DNA from: JBIQJD01 sp044507695
GTDB lineage: Bacteria; Bacteroidota; Ignavibacteria; Ignavibacteriales; Ignavibacteriaceae
Direction: 5' to 3'
DNA: 64,000 nucleotides
NCBI GenBank assembly: GCA_044507695.1
Contig: JBIQJD010000004.1
Coordinates: 62,001-126,000 of the forward strand
Shown here: positions 46,522 through 56,067 of the stretch, in pieces
How the letters are laid out: each line of letters opens with the position of its first letter
Position numbering within the stretch: the stretch's first letter is position 1
Position numbers and translations under genes: made by a program
The notes under the pieces: generated by a model
What the model saw: the letters and a program-made list of their open reading frames with translations, nothing else
Told to the model about the DNA's origin: nothing
Databases searched by the model: none

Positions 46522-49500
46522 CTACATTCCTTTATACTTAAATGAATATTCAATAAAGAAAAACATATCCTTCATTTTGCTTCTGTCTAATCCGGCATTT
46601 GCGGCATCAGTTAACTGGATTGTCCATTCAGTGCAAAGATCTTTTCCGATAAAATCATTAAGCGGATTATCGTCATCCGTTTCGTCCGATCTTACAATTC
46701 CATCTTCATCCGTAACCGCATCCACAGAATCATCCTCACGGCTGAGTGTAATATTCAGATCTTCAACATCGGCTCCCTCTTCCATAATAATTTTTAAGGA
46801 AATGTTTTTCACCTTCAGATTAGTTTCGTTAAAGGCAAAATCATTTTCATAAAGTGAGAACTTCAATTCACCTTTATCAATAAAGTTGTAGTATTCATCA
46901 GGGAATAAAATGCGGAAAGGAATTGCTGTACTTTTTTCTCCTTCTGCCGGAAGCTGGGCAATGATATTGTTTGCAAGAACCGGATCAAAATTGGCTGTGT
47001 AGTAAACAATCAATTTAACATCAGAGATTGTTCTGAAATCTATATCATTTGCAGCAGGCGGAATTGTGAGAGTCCATCCGGTTGCAACGCCGCAGTTCTC
47101 AAACAAATCAAGTACGCGTGAATCAGGCTGGAAAATAATTACATCATTGCGCGGGCTGTAGTTTGAGAGATACATTGTTTCACACGGCTGAATGCGGAAG
47201 AAAATATCTCCGTTCTTTTTTCTGTCCCTTGAAATTCCGGAGTTCTTCAATGTTCCGTGAACACCTTCGGGTGGAATTAAACCTTCAACAATCACTTCAA
47301 TCTTTTTAATTTTTCTCAGGTAAGAACCGGGATATAAACGGTCAAATTCCTCAAGAGAAAGTTCAAATTGAAGTTCACCGGTTGCTTTAAATGTTGTTTC
47401 AAATCCGGTTGGATTTAATTGTGCAAGCGAGAACATCTGTTTAACCGGGATATCTTTTGCTGAATTATTAATTCTGTCAACTGTGAAGTAATTTATATCT
47501 GCAAGCAGGTAATCAGCACTGAGCAGGCCGGAAATGATGTTGGTGTTATATTCATTCTTTATTGAATTTAAAGCTCTGCCTGTTTCAAGCTCATAAGCCT
47601 TCTGCATTTTTCTTGCAATACCAATTGCATGCTGCAGATAATTTTTAGAAATGTAAAGCATTCTGCTGCCAAGCTGGAACCATACTTCTGGAGTGAAAAT
47701 CTGGGATTCAAAACTATTCAGCAGTTCCTGTGAATGTTTCTTATTCATCTCGGCAATTTTCTGCTGCTGTTTTGCAACATCAACATTTATCTGTGCTGCT
47801 TCAAGCTGAGCTTCTGCAAGCTGTTTATTTTCATTAAGCTCGGCAATGTTTCTCTCCATATTAGAAAGTTCCATTTCGCGTGAAAGTATTCCCTTCTTCC
47901 ATGCTGCATCTTCCATTACTTTGTAAGCATCACTGCCTGACAGGGTAACGTTTTTTCCTTCAGAAGGACTGTAGTATGTATAAGAAACTTTATATCCTTC
48001 AGGACCTGAAGCAAATACAGTAGCCGCATCAAGTGCGGTAATTTCATAACTTATATCAGCAAATTGATCTTTATGATCCTTTGCATTCTTTAATCTTAAA
48101 TCAGCAAGTTGTGCATTCTCCTGGTTCACTTCTAATTCAGCCTGGGAATATTCAACCTGCTTCTTTGCAAGATCAACCTGTGCGCTGCTTAATTCAACAG
48201 ACTGCTGAAGCTGTTCACGCGTAAGCTGTTCATCTTCTCCTCTAGAAATAAAATTAATGTACTCACGTTCAGCCTGGATTGCCTGCTGTGCAAAGTAAAT
48301 TGCGGTGCTTTGAAGAAAATCAAATTTGAAGATAGGGAAGTAGTTTGCCGGAACTCCAAAATAATCCAATCCTGCATTAATCATCTTTAATTTATTACTG
48401 ATATCAAGAACAAGATTTATAGTAACCGGATTAAGTTCTGAAGCATCAGCATCCGCAATATTATTAATCAGGTTTGAAACCTGTGCGCCATACTCATTCA
48501 GTTTATTTTTATAAAGTGGGGAATTAACAGGAACAGTTCCATCAGGTTGTATAACGTTCATATACACATTTGCTGCTTTCTGAACATCATCATTTTTGTA
48601 ATGTGAATTTCCCCATTCTAGATAATTCTGACCAAGCTTTAACCATAGTGCAGGTACTTCAACTGCAGTGTTTATATATTCATAAGCGGACGCTTTCAGG
48701 TATTGCTCTTCTGCTTTCTTAAATTCACCGAGATAATGATAGCAGTCTCCGATGCATACGGGAAGCTGGTACAAGTACATGTGCGGAAGATTGATAGCGA
48801 TATCTGTTGCCAGAATATAATTATTTTTTATTGCTTCAACACCCTGAAGCACGGTTCTTTTTTCATAATATTTCTGTTTAACATCTGTTGTATTTAAACC
48901 TTCGCTTTGTGTCCATTTAAATTTTAAGATGTTATCTCCAACAGTAACTCCAAGATCTTTTTGCTGAATTTTTTGTTTCTTTTCAATTGATCCTTCCAAT
49001 TCCTGTGTAATCCATCCATCACCGGCGGCAGGTAAACGGAAAATTACGCCGCCTCCTTTTTTCTCTGCAAGATCAACAATAGTGCTTGGTTTAATGCTGG
49101 TCCCAAGATTTACAGCGGTTAAAGGTGGATTCAAAGTAAAGCTTGATACAACACGCGGGCTGATTCTTGGTGAAGCAGCAGTTGTTGGATTGATTGCAGG
49201 ATCAGTAACTGCAGGTATATCTGTTATGTCTCCCAATGGAGTTACAGAAGGACTCGGAACAGCACCACCTTCACTACCAAGCAGATCAACTGCTTCCTTG
49301 CTCAGCGCTGCGGCTTCATCGGTTTTTCCCTGCTTACTTAAAATTGCTGCAGAATTTAGTTTAGCCTGAGCAAGCCCAACATTATCTTCAATTTCTTTAA
49401 ACATTTGTTCTGCTTTTTTAAGGCTTGCAGTTGCCCGCCTCAGATCACCTTTTTGAACATATACTGCACCAAGATCCAGTGAAAGAGCTGCGTTTATATA

Positions 49501-50121
49501 TTTTGATTCATCAGAATCGGAGGAGCCCATCATCTCTAATCCCTGCTTAAATAATGCCTCCGCTTGTTCCCATTCATTGCTCTTTGCATATTCAAGTCCA
49601 AGCAATGTAAGATTTCTTACATCATTGCTGATTATGTCATCTGATGTGGTAACGCCTGCTTCATCAAATGATTTTGCATATTTCTGAACATCATCCGGCA
49701 GTGATTTAACGGAAACATAGCTTACCGCGGATTGAATTCCTTCCGGCGGAAGAGAAACTGCCATCTCGGAACCGGCTTTAAGCAGCGGTTCAAACAGATC
49801 GGCTTTAACCGGCATATCAATCATTGAATCAACACTTAGAACTGGCCGGAATGAAGGATAGAGCAGTTGAAATACAAGTCCCTGCACATATTTGTAAGTT
49901 TTAAGTGCTTCGCTGTATTTCTTTTTATAAAAAAGATTGTTTGCTTTTGCAAAGTTCAATTGAATTTCACTGAGCTTTACACGATTCTTCGTATCATTTT
50001 TTTGATACGCGCCTTCCTTATCAGCAATATCAAGCCATTTAACATACTCTGCCTGAATTGCATCATAACTTTTTGCAACGTAGTGTGTGGTTGCAAGATT
50101 TTCCAGATATTTTACCGCCAT
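46522..50121 (-). CDS. Compact TcA-like toxin subunit with N-terminal TPRs
   Basis: 1199 residues, no signal peptide. Residues ~1-290 have TPR-like helices (LFYKKKYSEALKTYKYVQGL, NEWEQAEALFKQGLEMMG, AVYVQKGDLRRATASLKKAE), and another TPR-like set lies at ~440-530. Residues ~640-800 are long coiled helices. FTPEVWFQLGSRMLYISKNY (~808) matches the TcA pore-domain segment FxxxxLYxWMxxxLsxLYY. RLYPGSYLRKIKKIEVIVEG (~927) matches DYPGHYLRRIKSV of the TcA TcB-binding end, and the C-terminal ~270 residues are beta-rich. Typical TcA proteins are ~2,300-2,500 residues and have VRP1/neuraminidase-like regions, which are absent here. It is directly upstream of the TcB/TcC-like gene. Confidence 0.8.
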   Translation of the reverse strand: MAVKYLENLATTHYVAKSYDAIQAEYVKWLDIADKEGAYQKNDTKNRVKLSEIQLNFAKANNLFYKKKYSEALKTYKYVQGLVFQLLYPSFRPVLSVDSMIDMPVKADLFEPLLKAGSEMAVSLPPEGIQSAVSYVSVKSLPDDVQKYAKSFDEAGVTTSDDIISNDVRNLTLLGLEYAKSNEWEQAEALFKQGLEMMGSSDSDESKYINAALSLDLGAVYVQKGDLRRATASLKKAEQMFKEIEDNVGLAQAKLNSAAILSKQGKTDEAAALSKEAVDLLGSEGGAVPSPSVTPLGDITDIPAVTDPAINPTTAASPRISPRVVSSFTLNPPLTAVNLGTSIKPSTIVDLAEKKGGGVIFRLPAAGDGWITQELEGSIEKKQKIQQKDLGVTVGDNILKFKWTQSEGLNTTDVKQKYYEKRTVLQGVEAIKNNYILATDIAINLPHMYLYQLPVCIGDCYHYLGEFKKAEEQYLKASAYEYINTAVEVPALWLKLGQNYLEWGNSHYKNDDVQKAANVYMNVIQPDGTVPVNSPLYKNKLNEYGAQVSNLINNIADADASELNPVTINLVLDISNKLKMINAGLDYFGVPANYFPIFKFDFLQSTAIYFAQQAIQAEREYINFISRGEDEQLTREQLQQSVELSSAQVDLAKKQVEYSQAELEVNQENAQLADLRLKNAKDHKDQFADISYEITALDAATVFASGPEGYKVSYTYYSPSEGKNVTLSGSDAYKVMEDAAWKKGILSREMELSNMERNIAELNENKQLAEAQLEAAQINVDVAKQQQKIAEMNKKHSQELLNSFESQIFTPEVWFQLGSRMLYISKNYLQHAIGIARKMQKAYELETGRALNSIKNEYNTNIISGLLSADYLLADINYFTVDRINNSAKDIPVKQMFSLAQLNPTGFETTFKATGELQFELSLEEFDRLYPGSYLRKIKKIEVIVEGLIPPEGVHGTLKNSGISRDRKKNGDIFFRIQPCETMYLSNYSPRNDVIIFQPDSRVLDLFENCGVATGWTLTIPPAANDIDFRTISDVKLIVYYTANFDPVLANNIIAQLPAEGEKSTAIPFRILFPDEYYNFIDKGELKFSLYENDFAFNETNLKVKNISLKIIMEEGADVEDLNITLSREDDSVDAVTDEDGIVRSDETDDDNPLNDFIGKDLCTEWTIQLTDAANAGLDRSKMKDMFFFIEYSFKYKGM

Positions 50122-50640
50122 AAGAACCTCCTGTAAAAATTGATCGTTTATATAGAGCAGGATTAATTGTTTTCTCAGATAATGATTTATTTATAGCATC
50201 ATGGTTCTTATTTAAATTTTGATTTATTCTCAGGTGCAGCGCTGAGGGATAATTTTTGCGGATGGAAGCACAGGGCAGTGAAAAATTTTTAACCTTAGAA
50301 GAAAGAATAATTTGAAACATCAGAACTCCGGAATAACTAACATGAAGAATTGAATTGTATTAGTTATGAACAAACCGGACAACAAAAGAAGCACATCATT
50401 ATTGATGATGACTTGAAAAAATTTTATGAATAATTAATCCTATACAGGAATTAAAATATTATTACGTTTTTCATGTTTTAATTTCTGCGGCAGTTTCCCT
50501 GGAACATCTACTCTCAGCCTGTTTGAGGGGCAATTAATGTCGCGTATCAGCGAACTTAATTTTTCATCATTTAAATGCAAGAAAAAAATAAAAATAAACA
50601 GAAGTGATACCATGATTGTTATTTGGAGCACATCTTCTGT
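50122..50640. other. Intergenic region upstream of the TcA-like gene
   Basis: About 520 bases with no supportable gene. AGGAGG lies about eight bases before the TcA-like start on the minus strand. The short frames here (largest 85 residues, minus strand) show no recognisable protein features. It likely holds the toxin promoter, which I cannot place. Confidence 0.5.
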
Positions 50641-50641
50641 T

Positions 50642-50841
50642 AAACTCCTAACGGAGTTATTTCAATATAGCGTTCCCGGCAGAACTTTGTTTATAATAAT
50701 TGAATTATGTTTCTATAAATATACAGCCGCCCCTAATGAGGTTTGAATCATTTAATTTAACACGCTGAATTCCGTTAGGGATGAAATATTTATAGCAAAG
50801 AAAAACGAATATTAAACCAAAATCCGTTAGGGATGATATGG
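50642..50841. repeat. Diverged mini-hairpin repeat, copy C
   Basis: About 200 bases match the later three quarters of the 260-bp units at 40064-40584, in the same orientation. AACTCC-TAAC-GGAGTT (50643-50658) and ATTCC-GTTA-GGGAT are kept, while the middle hairpins have decayed (GTTCCCGGCAGAAC). It lies on the opposite side of the two toxin genes. Confidence 0.85.
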
Positions 50842-50874
50842 TATCAACCATGTTTAATTAAGCTTTAAAATTAA

Positions 50875-50896
50875 AAAGGCGGCAAAAGCCGCCTTT
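50875..50896 (-). terminator. Rho-independent terminator of glnA
   Basis: A 9-bp stem AAAGGCGGC / GCCGCCTTT with a four-base loop, followed on the minus strand by TTAATTTTAA. It lies 38 bases past the glnA stop. Confidence 0.8.
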
Positions 50897-50933
50897 ATTC
50901 ATCACACATAATTCAACATTATTCATTCATTTG

Positions 50934-52361
50934 TTAAACATCGTAATACAATGCAAACTCAAACGGATGCGGCTGAAGCGCCATTGGTTTGATTTCCTTA
51001 TCAGTTTTATACTTTATCCATGTTTCAATTACATCTTCTGTAAACACATCACCTTTCAATAAATATTCATTATCATCAGCAAGAGCTTTTAACGCTTCAT
51101 TAAGACTGCCCGGCGTTGAAGGTACATTAACAAGTTCTTCCGGTTCCATATCATAAATATCCTTGTCAAGCGGTTCACCGGGATCAATCCTGTTTATAAC
51201 TCCATCTAATCCGGCCATTAACATTGCAGAAAAAGCAAGATAGGGATTGCAAGAAGGATCAGGACATCTGAACTCAACACGTTTTGCTTTAGGGCTTGCT
51301 GAGTACATTGGAATTCTGATTGATGCTGATCTGTTTCTTTGAGAGTAAGCGAGATTAACGGGAGCTTCAAATCCGGGTACTAATCTTTTATAAGAATTAG
51401 TTGTTGGATTTGAAAACGCAAGCAATGATGGTGCATGTTTTAAAATTCCGCCAATAAAATAAAGAGCCATTTCACTCAATCCTGCATAACCAGAACCTGC
51501 AAAAAGCGGTTTGCCTTTTTTCCACAAACTCATGTGAACATGCATTCCGCTTCCGTTATCACCAAAGATTGGTTTGGGCATGTAGGTTACTGTTCTTCCG
51601 TTCAACTTTGCTGTATTCTTAACAATGTATTTAAACATCAGCAGTTGATCTGCAGCTTTAAGCAGCGGTTGAAAGCGAAGATCAATTTCACACTGCCCGC
51701 CGCTTGCTACTTCATGGTGCTGAGCTTCAACATCAATTCCCGCATTAATTAAATTAAGCACCATTTCATTTCTAAGATCCATTAATGAATCTGTTGGCGG
51801 AACGGGGAAGTATCCTTCTTTATATCTCGGTTTATAACCAAGATTCGGATTTTCTTCTCTGCCGCTGTTCCATCTTCCTTCATTTGAATCAACAAAATAA
51901 AAACTGCTGTTCGGCTGTGAATCAAATCTTACATCTTCAAAAACAAAAAATTCTGCTTCAGGACCATAAAAAACTGTATCTGCAATTCCGGTTGAATTAA
52001 GATAAGCTTCCGCTTTTTGTGCAATATTTCTCGGGCACCGGGAGTATTTTTCTTTTGTTGCAGGTTCATAAACATCACAGATAAGACTTAAAGTTGGTGC
52101 TGCAATAAACGGATCAAGAAACATTGTTTTGGGGTCAGGAATGATAAGCATGTCACTTTCATTAATTGGTTTCCATCCGCGGATTGAAGAACCATCAAAT
52201 CCATATCCGTTCTCGAATGATCCTTCATCAAATTGGCTTACCGGAACAGTAAAGTGCTGCCACTGTCCGGGAAAATCCATAAACTTTAAATCAACAAACT
52301 GAATTTTGTTTGATTTAATAAATTGTAAGACCTTGTCTACAGGTGCTGCTGCTTTTGCCAT
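50934..52361 (-). CDS. glnA: Type I glutamine synthetase
   Basis: 475 residues, bacterial GSI length. N-terminal beta-grasp VDLKFMDFPGQWQHFTVPV, then YGFDGSSIRGW, the catalytic-domain motifs FGDNGSGMHVHMSLWKKGK and RIPMYSASPKAKRVEFR, and GPEAEFF. The region KDIYDMEPEELVNVP corresponds to the adenylylation-site loop (NLYDLPPEE) and keeps the Tyr, so GlnE-type control is possible. It makes glutamine from glutamate, ammonia and ATP in the cytoplasm. An Lrp-type regulator gene lies 30 bases upstream on the same strand and may control it. Confidence 0.96.
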   Translation of the reverse strand: MAKAAAPVDKVLQFIKSNKIQFVDLKFMDFPGQWQHFTVPVSQFDEGSFENGYGFDGSSIRGWKPINESDMLIIPDPKTMFLDPFIAAPTLSLICDVYEPATKEKYSRCPRNIAQKAEAYLNSTGIADTVFYGPEAEFFVFEDVRFDSQPNSSFYFVDSNEGRWNSGREENPNLGYKPRYKEGYFPVPPTDSLMDLRNEMVLNLINAGIDVEAQHHEVASGGQCEIDLRFQPLLKAADQLLMFKYIVKNTAKLNGRTVTYMPKPIFGDNGSGMHVHMSLWKKGKPLFAGSGYAGLSEMALYFIGGILKHAPSLLAFSNPTTNSYKRLVPGFEAPVNLAYSQRNRSASIRIPMYSASPKAKRVEFRCPDPSCNPYLAFSAMLMAGLDGVINRIDPGEPLDKDIYDMEPEELVNVPSTPGSLNEALKALADDNEYLLKGDVFTEDVIETWIKYKTDKEIKPMALQPHPFEFALYYDV

Positions 52362-52391
52362 ACGCTTTCCTTTATTTTTATTGATGTAAAA

Positions 52392-52838
52392 TTAGATTCC
52401 GATAGTTGTTGTTTCTTTAATTGTTGATAGTACGAATGTGGTTTTTGTTGCTGTTACTCCGGGCCATGATTGTATTTCCGAAAGAAGTTTCTCAAGCGCT
52501 TCGGTATTTTTAACAACAGCTTTTAAAATGTGAGATCCTTCTCCAAGCACAGAATGGCATTCCAGTATTTCAGGCATTTTATCAACCTTGGTGATGAGCG
52601 ATTTGTAATGTTTTGAAGATTCCATCATCACTGTTATGTACGCCATAATATCCAAACCAAAAACTTTTTTATTAACCTTTGCATAGTAACCTTCAATCAC
52701 ACCTTTCTCTTCAAGTTTGTTCAGCCGTTCACTTACTGATGGTAAGGAAAGACTTACAGCTTCGGCAAGTTCATTTCTTTTGGTCCTGCCTTTGCGCTGC
52801 AGTATATTTAATATTTTAATATCTAAGTCATCAAGCAT
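52392..52838 (-). CDS. Lrp/AsnC-family transcriptional regulator
   Basis: 148 residues. The N-terminal helix-turn-helix is LDDLDIKILNILQRKGRTKR, then LPSVSERLNKLEEKGVIEGY. The C-terminal RAM domain (AYITVMMESSKHYKSLI, VLGEGSHILKAVVKNTEALE) binds amino acids and builds octamers. The ligand is unknown. Its position before glnA suggests control of nitrogen assimilation; the genes are probably co-transcribed. Confidence 0.92.
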   Translation of the reverse strand: MLDDLDIKILNILQRKGRTKRNELAEAVSLSLPSVSERLNKLEEKGVIEGYYAKVNKKVFGLDIMAYITVMMESSKHYKSLITKVDKMPEILECHSVLGEGSHILKAVVKNTEALEKLLSEIQSWPGVTATKTTFVLSTIKETTTIGI

Positions 52839-53199
52839 TTTTTACCTTAATTATTTAAGAAGATTGAAAGGAATGGGTGAAATATAAATTCCTGGAATTA
52901 ATTAAGCAAGGATTAATTTGATGATTGTCTTATTAATTAAAGATTCTTTGTGATAAAAACTAATTTATATAGGTTATACTGAATAGAAATTCCCTTAATT
53001 TTTTAAGGAGGGGTCAATTTTACAACCAGGGTTCAATCCAGTTTAGGATAATATTTTTTGCAAAGCCGGGTATTCTTTGTAATACTGAAGTGATAAACAA
53101 CTTTTAAGCATTCCCGGATTAGAATATTAAACGCCTCATTAGTATTTTTAAAAGTCTGTTTTATTTTATTAATAATTTTATTTGAACAGGGAGAAGTAA
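52839..53199. other. Divergent intergenic region between the Lrp-type gene and eno
   Basis: 361 bases without a gene. It must hold both promoters. A small perfect palindrome CCTTAA-TTTT-TTAAGG (52993-53008) runs into AAGGAGGGG, but no start codon follows at ribosome-site distance. The eno start has AGGGAGAAG upstream. Confidence 0.5.
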
Positions 53200-54495
53200 A
53201 TGACAACAATTATAGATGTTCTGGCCAGAGAAATATTAGACTCACGCGGTAATCCTACCTTAGAAGTTGAAGTTCAATTGGAAAGTGGTGTTATTGGAAG
53301 AGCTGCTGTACCAAGCGGAGCTTCTACAGGCGAACACGAAGCAGTAGAATTGAGAGACGGTGATAAAAGCCGCTATCTTGGCAAAGGTGTTTTAAAAGCA
53401 GTTGAAAATGTAAATGAAAAAATTGCAAATGATCTCATAGATTTTGATGCAGTAGACCAGGCTGAGATTGATCAATTTTTAATTGAGCTGGATGGCACAC
53501 CTAACAAAGAAGTACTTGGCGCAAACGCAATTCTCGGTGTTTCACTTGCCGTTGCAAAAGCCGCCGCTGAAACTCTTGAATTACCTTTATACCGTTATAT
53601 TGGCGGCACCAACGCCAAAACATTACCCGTTCCTATGATGAACATTTTAAACGGCGGGAAACACGCTGATAATAATGTTGATTTCCAGGAATTTATGATA
53701 ATGCCGGTTGGTGCTGAAAGTTTTACAGAAGCCCTCAGAATGGGTGCTGAAACATTTCATGCATTAAAATCTGTACTTGGCAAAAAAGGATACAATACTG
53801 CTGTAGGTGATGAAGGCGGTTTCGCTCCAAATTTAAAATCAAATGATGAAGCAATTGAAGTGATTCTTGAAGCTGTAAATAAAGCCGGCTTTAAGGTTGG
53901 TGATGAAATTAAAATTGCTCTGGATCCTGCTGCAAGTGAATTTTATCTTGCAGAAAAAAATAGTTATCATCTTTTCAAATCAGCTCCGGATAAACTTATC
54001 TCAAAAGAAAAGATGGTTGATTTCTGGGCGGACTGGGTTTCCAAATATCCTATCATTTCAATTGAAGACGGACTTGCAGAAGATGATTGGGAAGGATGGA
54101 AATTATTAACAGAAAAACTTGGAAAGAAAATTCAGCTTGTTGGTGATGATCTTTTCGTTACAAATACCGAAAGACTTTCCCAGGGAATTGAGAAGGGCGT
54201 TGCTAACTCAATTTTAATTAAGGTTAACCAGATTGGTACACTAACCGAAACTCTTGAAGCAATTGAGATGGCAAAGAAAGCCGGTTACACAAATGTAATA
54301 AGCCACCGATCAGGTGAAACCGAAGATACAACAATTGCTGATATTGCTGTTGCAACTAATGCCGGACAAATAAAAACCGGTTCACTTTCAAGGACTGACA
54401 GAATAGCAAAGTATAACCAGCTTTTAAGAATTGAACAGGAACTTGGTACTGTTGCTGTTTATCCAGGTTTAAGCGCGTTCAATCATTTAAAGTAA
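53200..54495 (+). CDS. eno: Enolase
   Basis: 431 residues, full bacterial length. Signature stretches include AREILDSRGNPTLEVEV, GASTGEHEAVELRDGD, GANAILGVSLAVAKAAA, the metal-binding IEDGLAEDDWEGW and GDDLFVTN, ILIKVNQIGTLTET with the catalytic Lys, and SHRSGETEDTTIADIAV. It interconverts 2-phosphoglycerate and phosphoenolpyruvate and is also a degradosome component in some bacteria. It stands alone, with its own terminator. Confidence 0.98.
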   Translation: MTTIIDVLAREILDSRGNPTLEVEVQLESGVIGRAAVPSGASTGEHEAVELRDGDKSRYLGKGVLKAVENVNEKIANDLIDFDAVDQAEIDQFLIELDGTPNKEVLGANAILGVSLAVAKAAAETLELPLYRYIGGTNAKTLPVPMMNILNGGKHADNNVDFQEFMIMPVGAESFTEALRMGAETFHALKSVLGKKGYNTAVGDEGGFAPNLKSNDEAIEVILEAVNKAGFKVGDEIKIALDPAASEFYLAEKNSYHLFKSAPDKLISKEKMVDFWADWVSKYPIISIEDGLAEDDWEGWKLLTEKLGKKIQLVGDDLFVTNTERLSQGIEKGVANSILIKVNQIGTLTETLEAIEMAKKAGYTNVISHRSGETEDTTIADIAVATNAGQIKTGSLSRTDRIAKYNQLLRIEQELGTVAVYPGLSAFNHLK

Positions 54496-54511
54496 AATTC
54501 CCTTTTATATT

Positions 54512-54543
54512 AAGCGGCTGTAAATCTGCAGCCGCTTTTTTTA
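54512..54543 (+). terminator. Rho-independent terminator of eno
   Basis: A 9-bp stem AAGCGGCTG / CAGCCGCTT with an 8-base loop, followed by a run of T. It begins 17 bases after the eno stop and overlaps the stop of the convergent small gene. Confidence 0.88.
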
Positions 54544-54996
54544 TCCTTCAGATCTGTTTGCTTTTACACGGATTTCAAATCTGTTTGAGAGTCTGTTTTC
54601 AAGGAGCTGCAATTCAACCTTTACTCCTTTTTTCTGCAAACGAAAATCAACTGCTGAAACAGTATCCACTGTAAATTCATTGGTTAATGATTTTGAGATA
54701 AACTTATCTATCTCTGCACGTGCTGTATTTTCCTGTGCATAATTTACATTTGCTTCTGATTGATAAACACCTTCCTGATCAGAGACAAATATTAAATTAT
54801 AATTCTGTCCTTTGTAAAACATGCAGACCATTGCGGGATTTGAATTGTCCTGGTGAACAGGTTTTCCAAATTGTTTTATCACATCAGATTGTTTTTTGCC
54901 AATAGCATAATGTACGTTTATATCCTGCGGAAAAATCTGGAGTGGTATAAAGATGATCAATAAAATTACTGCATGAATAATTTTTAGAGATTTCAT
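54541..54996 (-). CDS. Small secreted protein of unknown function
   Basis: 151 residues. The signal peptide (1-24) ends QIFPQ. The mature part begins with a segment like the BamE/SmpA-type fold (YAIGKKQSDVIKQFGKPV, then CMFYKGQNYNLIFVSDQEG), where a KxxxDVIxxFGKP motif is typical. The rest (TDTVSAVDFRLQKKGVKVEL, RLSNRFEIRVKAN) is beta-rich. I do not recognise a named family. It is probably periplasmic. Confidence 0.65.
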   Translation of the reverse strand: MKSLKIIHAVILLIIFIPLQIFPQDINVHYAIGKKQSDVIKQFGKPVHQDNSNPAMVCMFYKGQNYNLIFVSDQEGVYQSEANVNYAQENTARAEIDKFISKSLTNEFTVDTVSAVDFRLQKKGVKVELQLLENRLSNRFEIRVKANRSEG

Positions 54997-55158
54997 AATT
55001 CCCCCGGAATTTTTGAATTGAAAATAAAACTGGGAAAAGATTGGTGATCTTTAGAAGGAAAATGCCCCTTTGTATTTTGCTGTACATTTCGGCCTCATAA
55101 AGCAAAAATGCAACTGAATATTAAGCCAAAGAAATCAGAGTATCAATGCAGAAAAATT

Positions 55159-56067
55159 TCATTCATTTTTTTGATGAATATCATCAGGTTCAATATGAAC
55201 AAGAACATCTTTAATGCGCGGATTATTTTCTATCAAAGAATCCTTTACATTATGCCCTATTAAATGCCCCTGATTAACAGTAACCTTTCCATCAACTACT
55301 ACATGAATATCAACAAAAAGATCAAAGCCGCTTTTTCTTACAATACATTTATCAATCTCAACAACACCTTTTACACCCTGAGCGGTTTTTATAATTGATT
55401 TATTTATTTCAATTTCCGGAGCCGCATCGGTAAGATCATAAATTGCAGGCTTTAATAATTTATAAGCATTGTAGATAATTATTCCCGAAGCAAATAATGC
55501 AGCCCAGTCATCAGCTTCTTCATATCCCTGCCCGCCAATAAGTGCAATTGAAATTCCGATAAATGCAGCTGCGGAAGTTATTGCATCACTCCTGTGATGC
55601 CATGCATCAGATTTTACTGCTATACTTTGAACATCATTTCCTTTTTTTAAAACAAATCTGAAAAGGAGTTCTTTTGTGATTATTACTGCAATCAAAACAA
55701 TTAATGTGAAAGGTTTTGGTGAATAATGCGGAGTTATAATTTCGTGAATACTGTTATAGATTATAAAAATAGCGGCAGCAAAAATTCCGAGTGAAACAAT
55801 AATAGCAGCGAGTGGTTCAGCTTTGCCGTGGCCGTAAGGATGATTTTCATCGGGCGGTTTAACTGCTACTTTAATTCCAGCCCAAACAATAAGTGAAGTA
55901 AAAATGTCTGTAAATGATTCTATTGCATCTGCAATTAAAGCAAAGGAATTTCCAATAACCCCCGCTGTTCCTTTTATAATTACAAGAAGAATGCTAACTA
56001 TAATTCCGATAATTGTAGTTTTGCCGCCGATACTTCCTGCTTCATCCGCTGTATATTCTCTTTTGAT
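55159..56067 (-). CDS. Cation diffusion facilitator (CDF) transporter, no ordinary start codon
   Basis: The frame encodes a complete CDF protein of ~302 residues. SIGGKTTIIGIIVSILLVII opens TM1. NSFALIADAIESFTD carries the TM2 Asp site, HPYGHGKAEPLAA the TM2-TM3 loop, and SDAWHHRSDAITS the TM5 His/Asp zinc site. The cytoplasmic C-terminal domain is also whole (KSGFDLFVDIHVVVDGKVTV). It should export Zn, Fe, Co or Mn with proton exchange. There is no in-frame ATG, GTG or TTG before position 55695. I set the start at ATC (56067), which has GGAG six bases upstream and would give (M)KREYTADEAGS. An ATT at 56073 is another option. Using the TTG at 55695 would remove TM1 to TM3. Confidence 0.72.
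   Translation of the reverse strand: MKREYTADEAGSIGGKTTIIGIIVSILLVIIKGTAGVIGNSFALIADAIESFTDIFTSLIVWAGIKVAVKPPDENHPYGHGKAEPLAAIIVSLGIFAAAIFIIYNSIHEIITPHYSPKPFTLIVLIAVIITKELLFRFVLKKGNDVQSIAVKSDAWHHRSDAITSAAAFIGISIALIGGQGYEEADDWAALFASGIIIYNAYKLLKPAIYDLTDAAPEIEINKSIIKTAQGVKGVVEIDKCIVRKSGFDLFVDIHVVVDGKVTVNQGHLIGHNVKDSLIENNPRIKDVLVHIEPDDIHQKNE

Noticed and set aside
50063..50320. Small minus-strand frame upstream of the TcA-like gene
   Set aside because: It overlaps the toxin gene start in another frame and has no protein-like composition or ribosome site.
53003..53012. AAGGAGGGGT ribosome-site-like sequence upstream of eno
   Set aside because: No start codon or frame follows at a useful distance.
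55159..55695. Half-length CDF gene starting at TTG 55695
   Set aside because: The frame continues upstream with intact TM1-TM3 and conserved metal-site residues, so the gene is not a 178-residue fragment.
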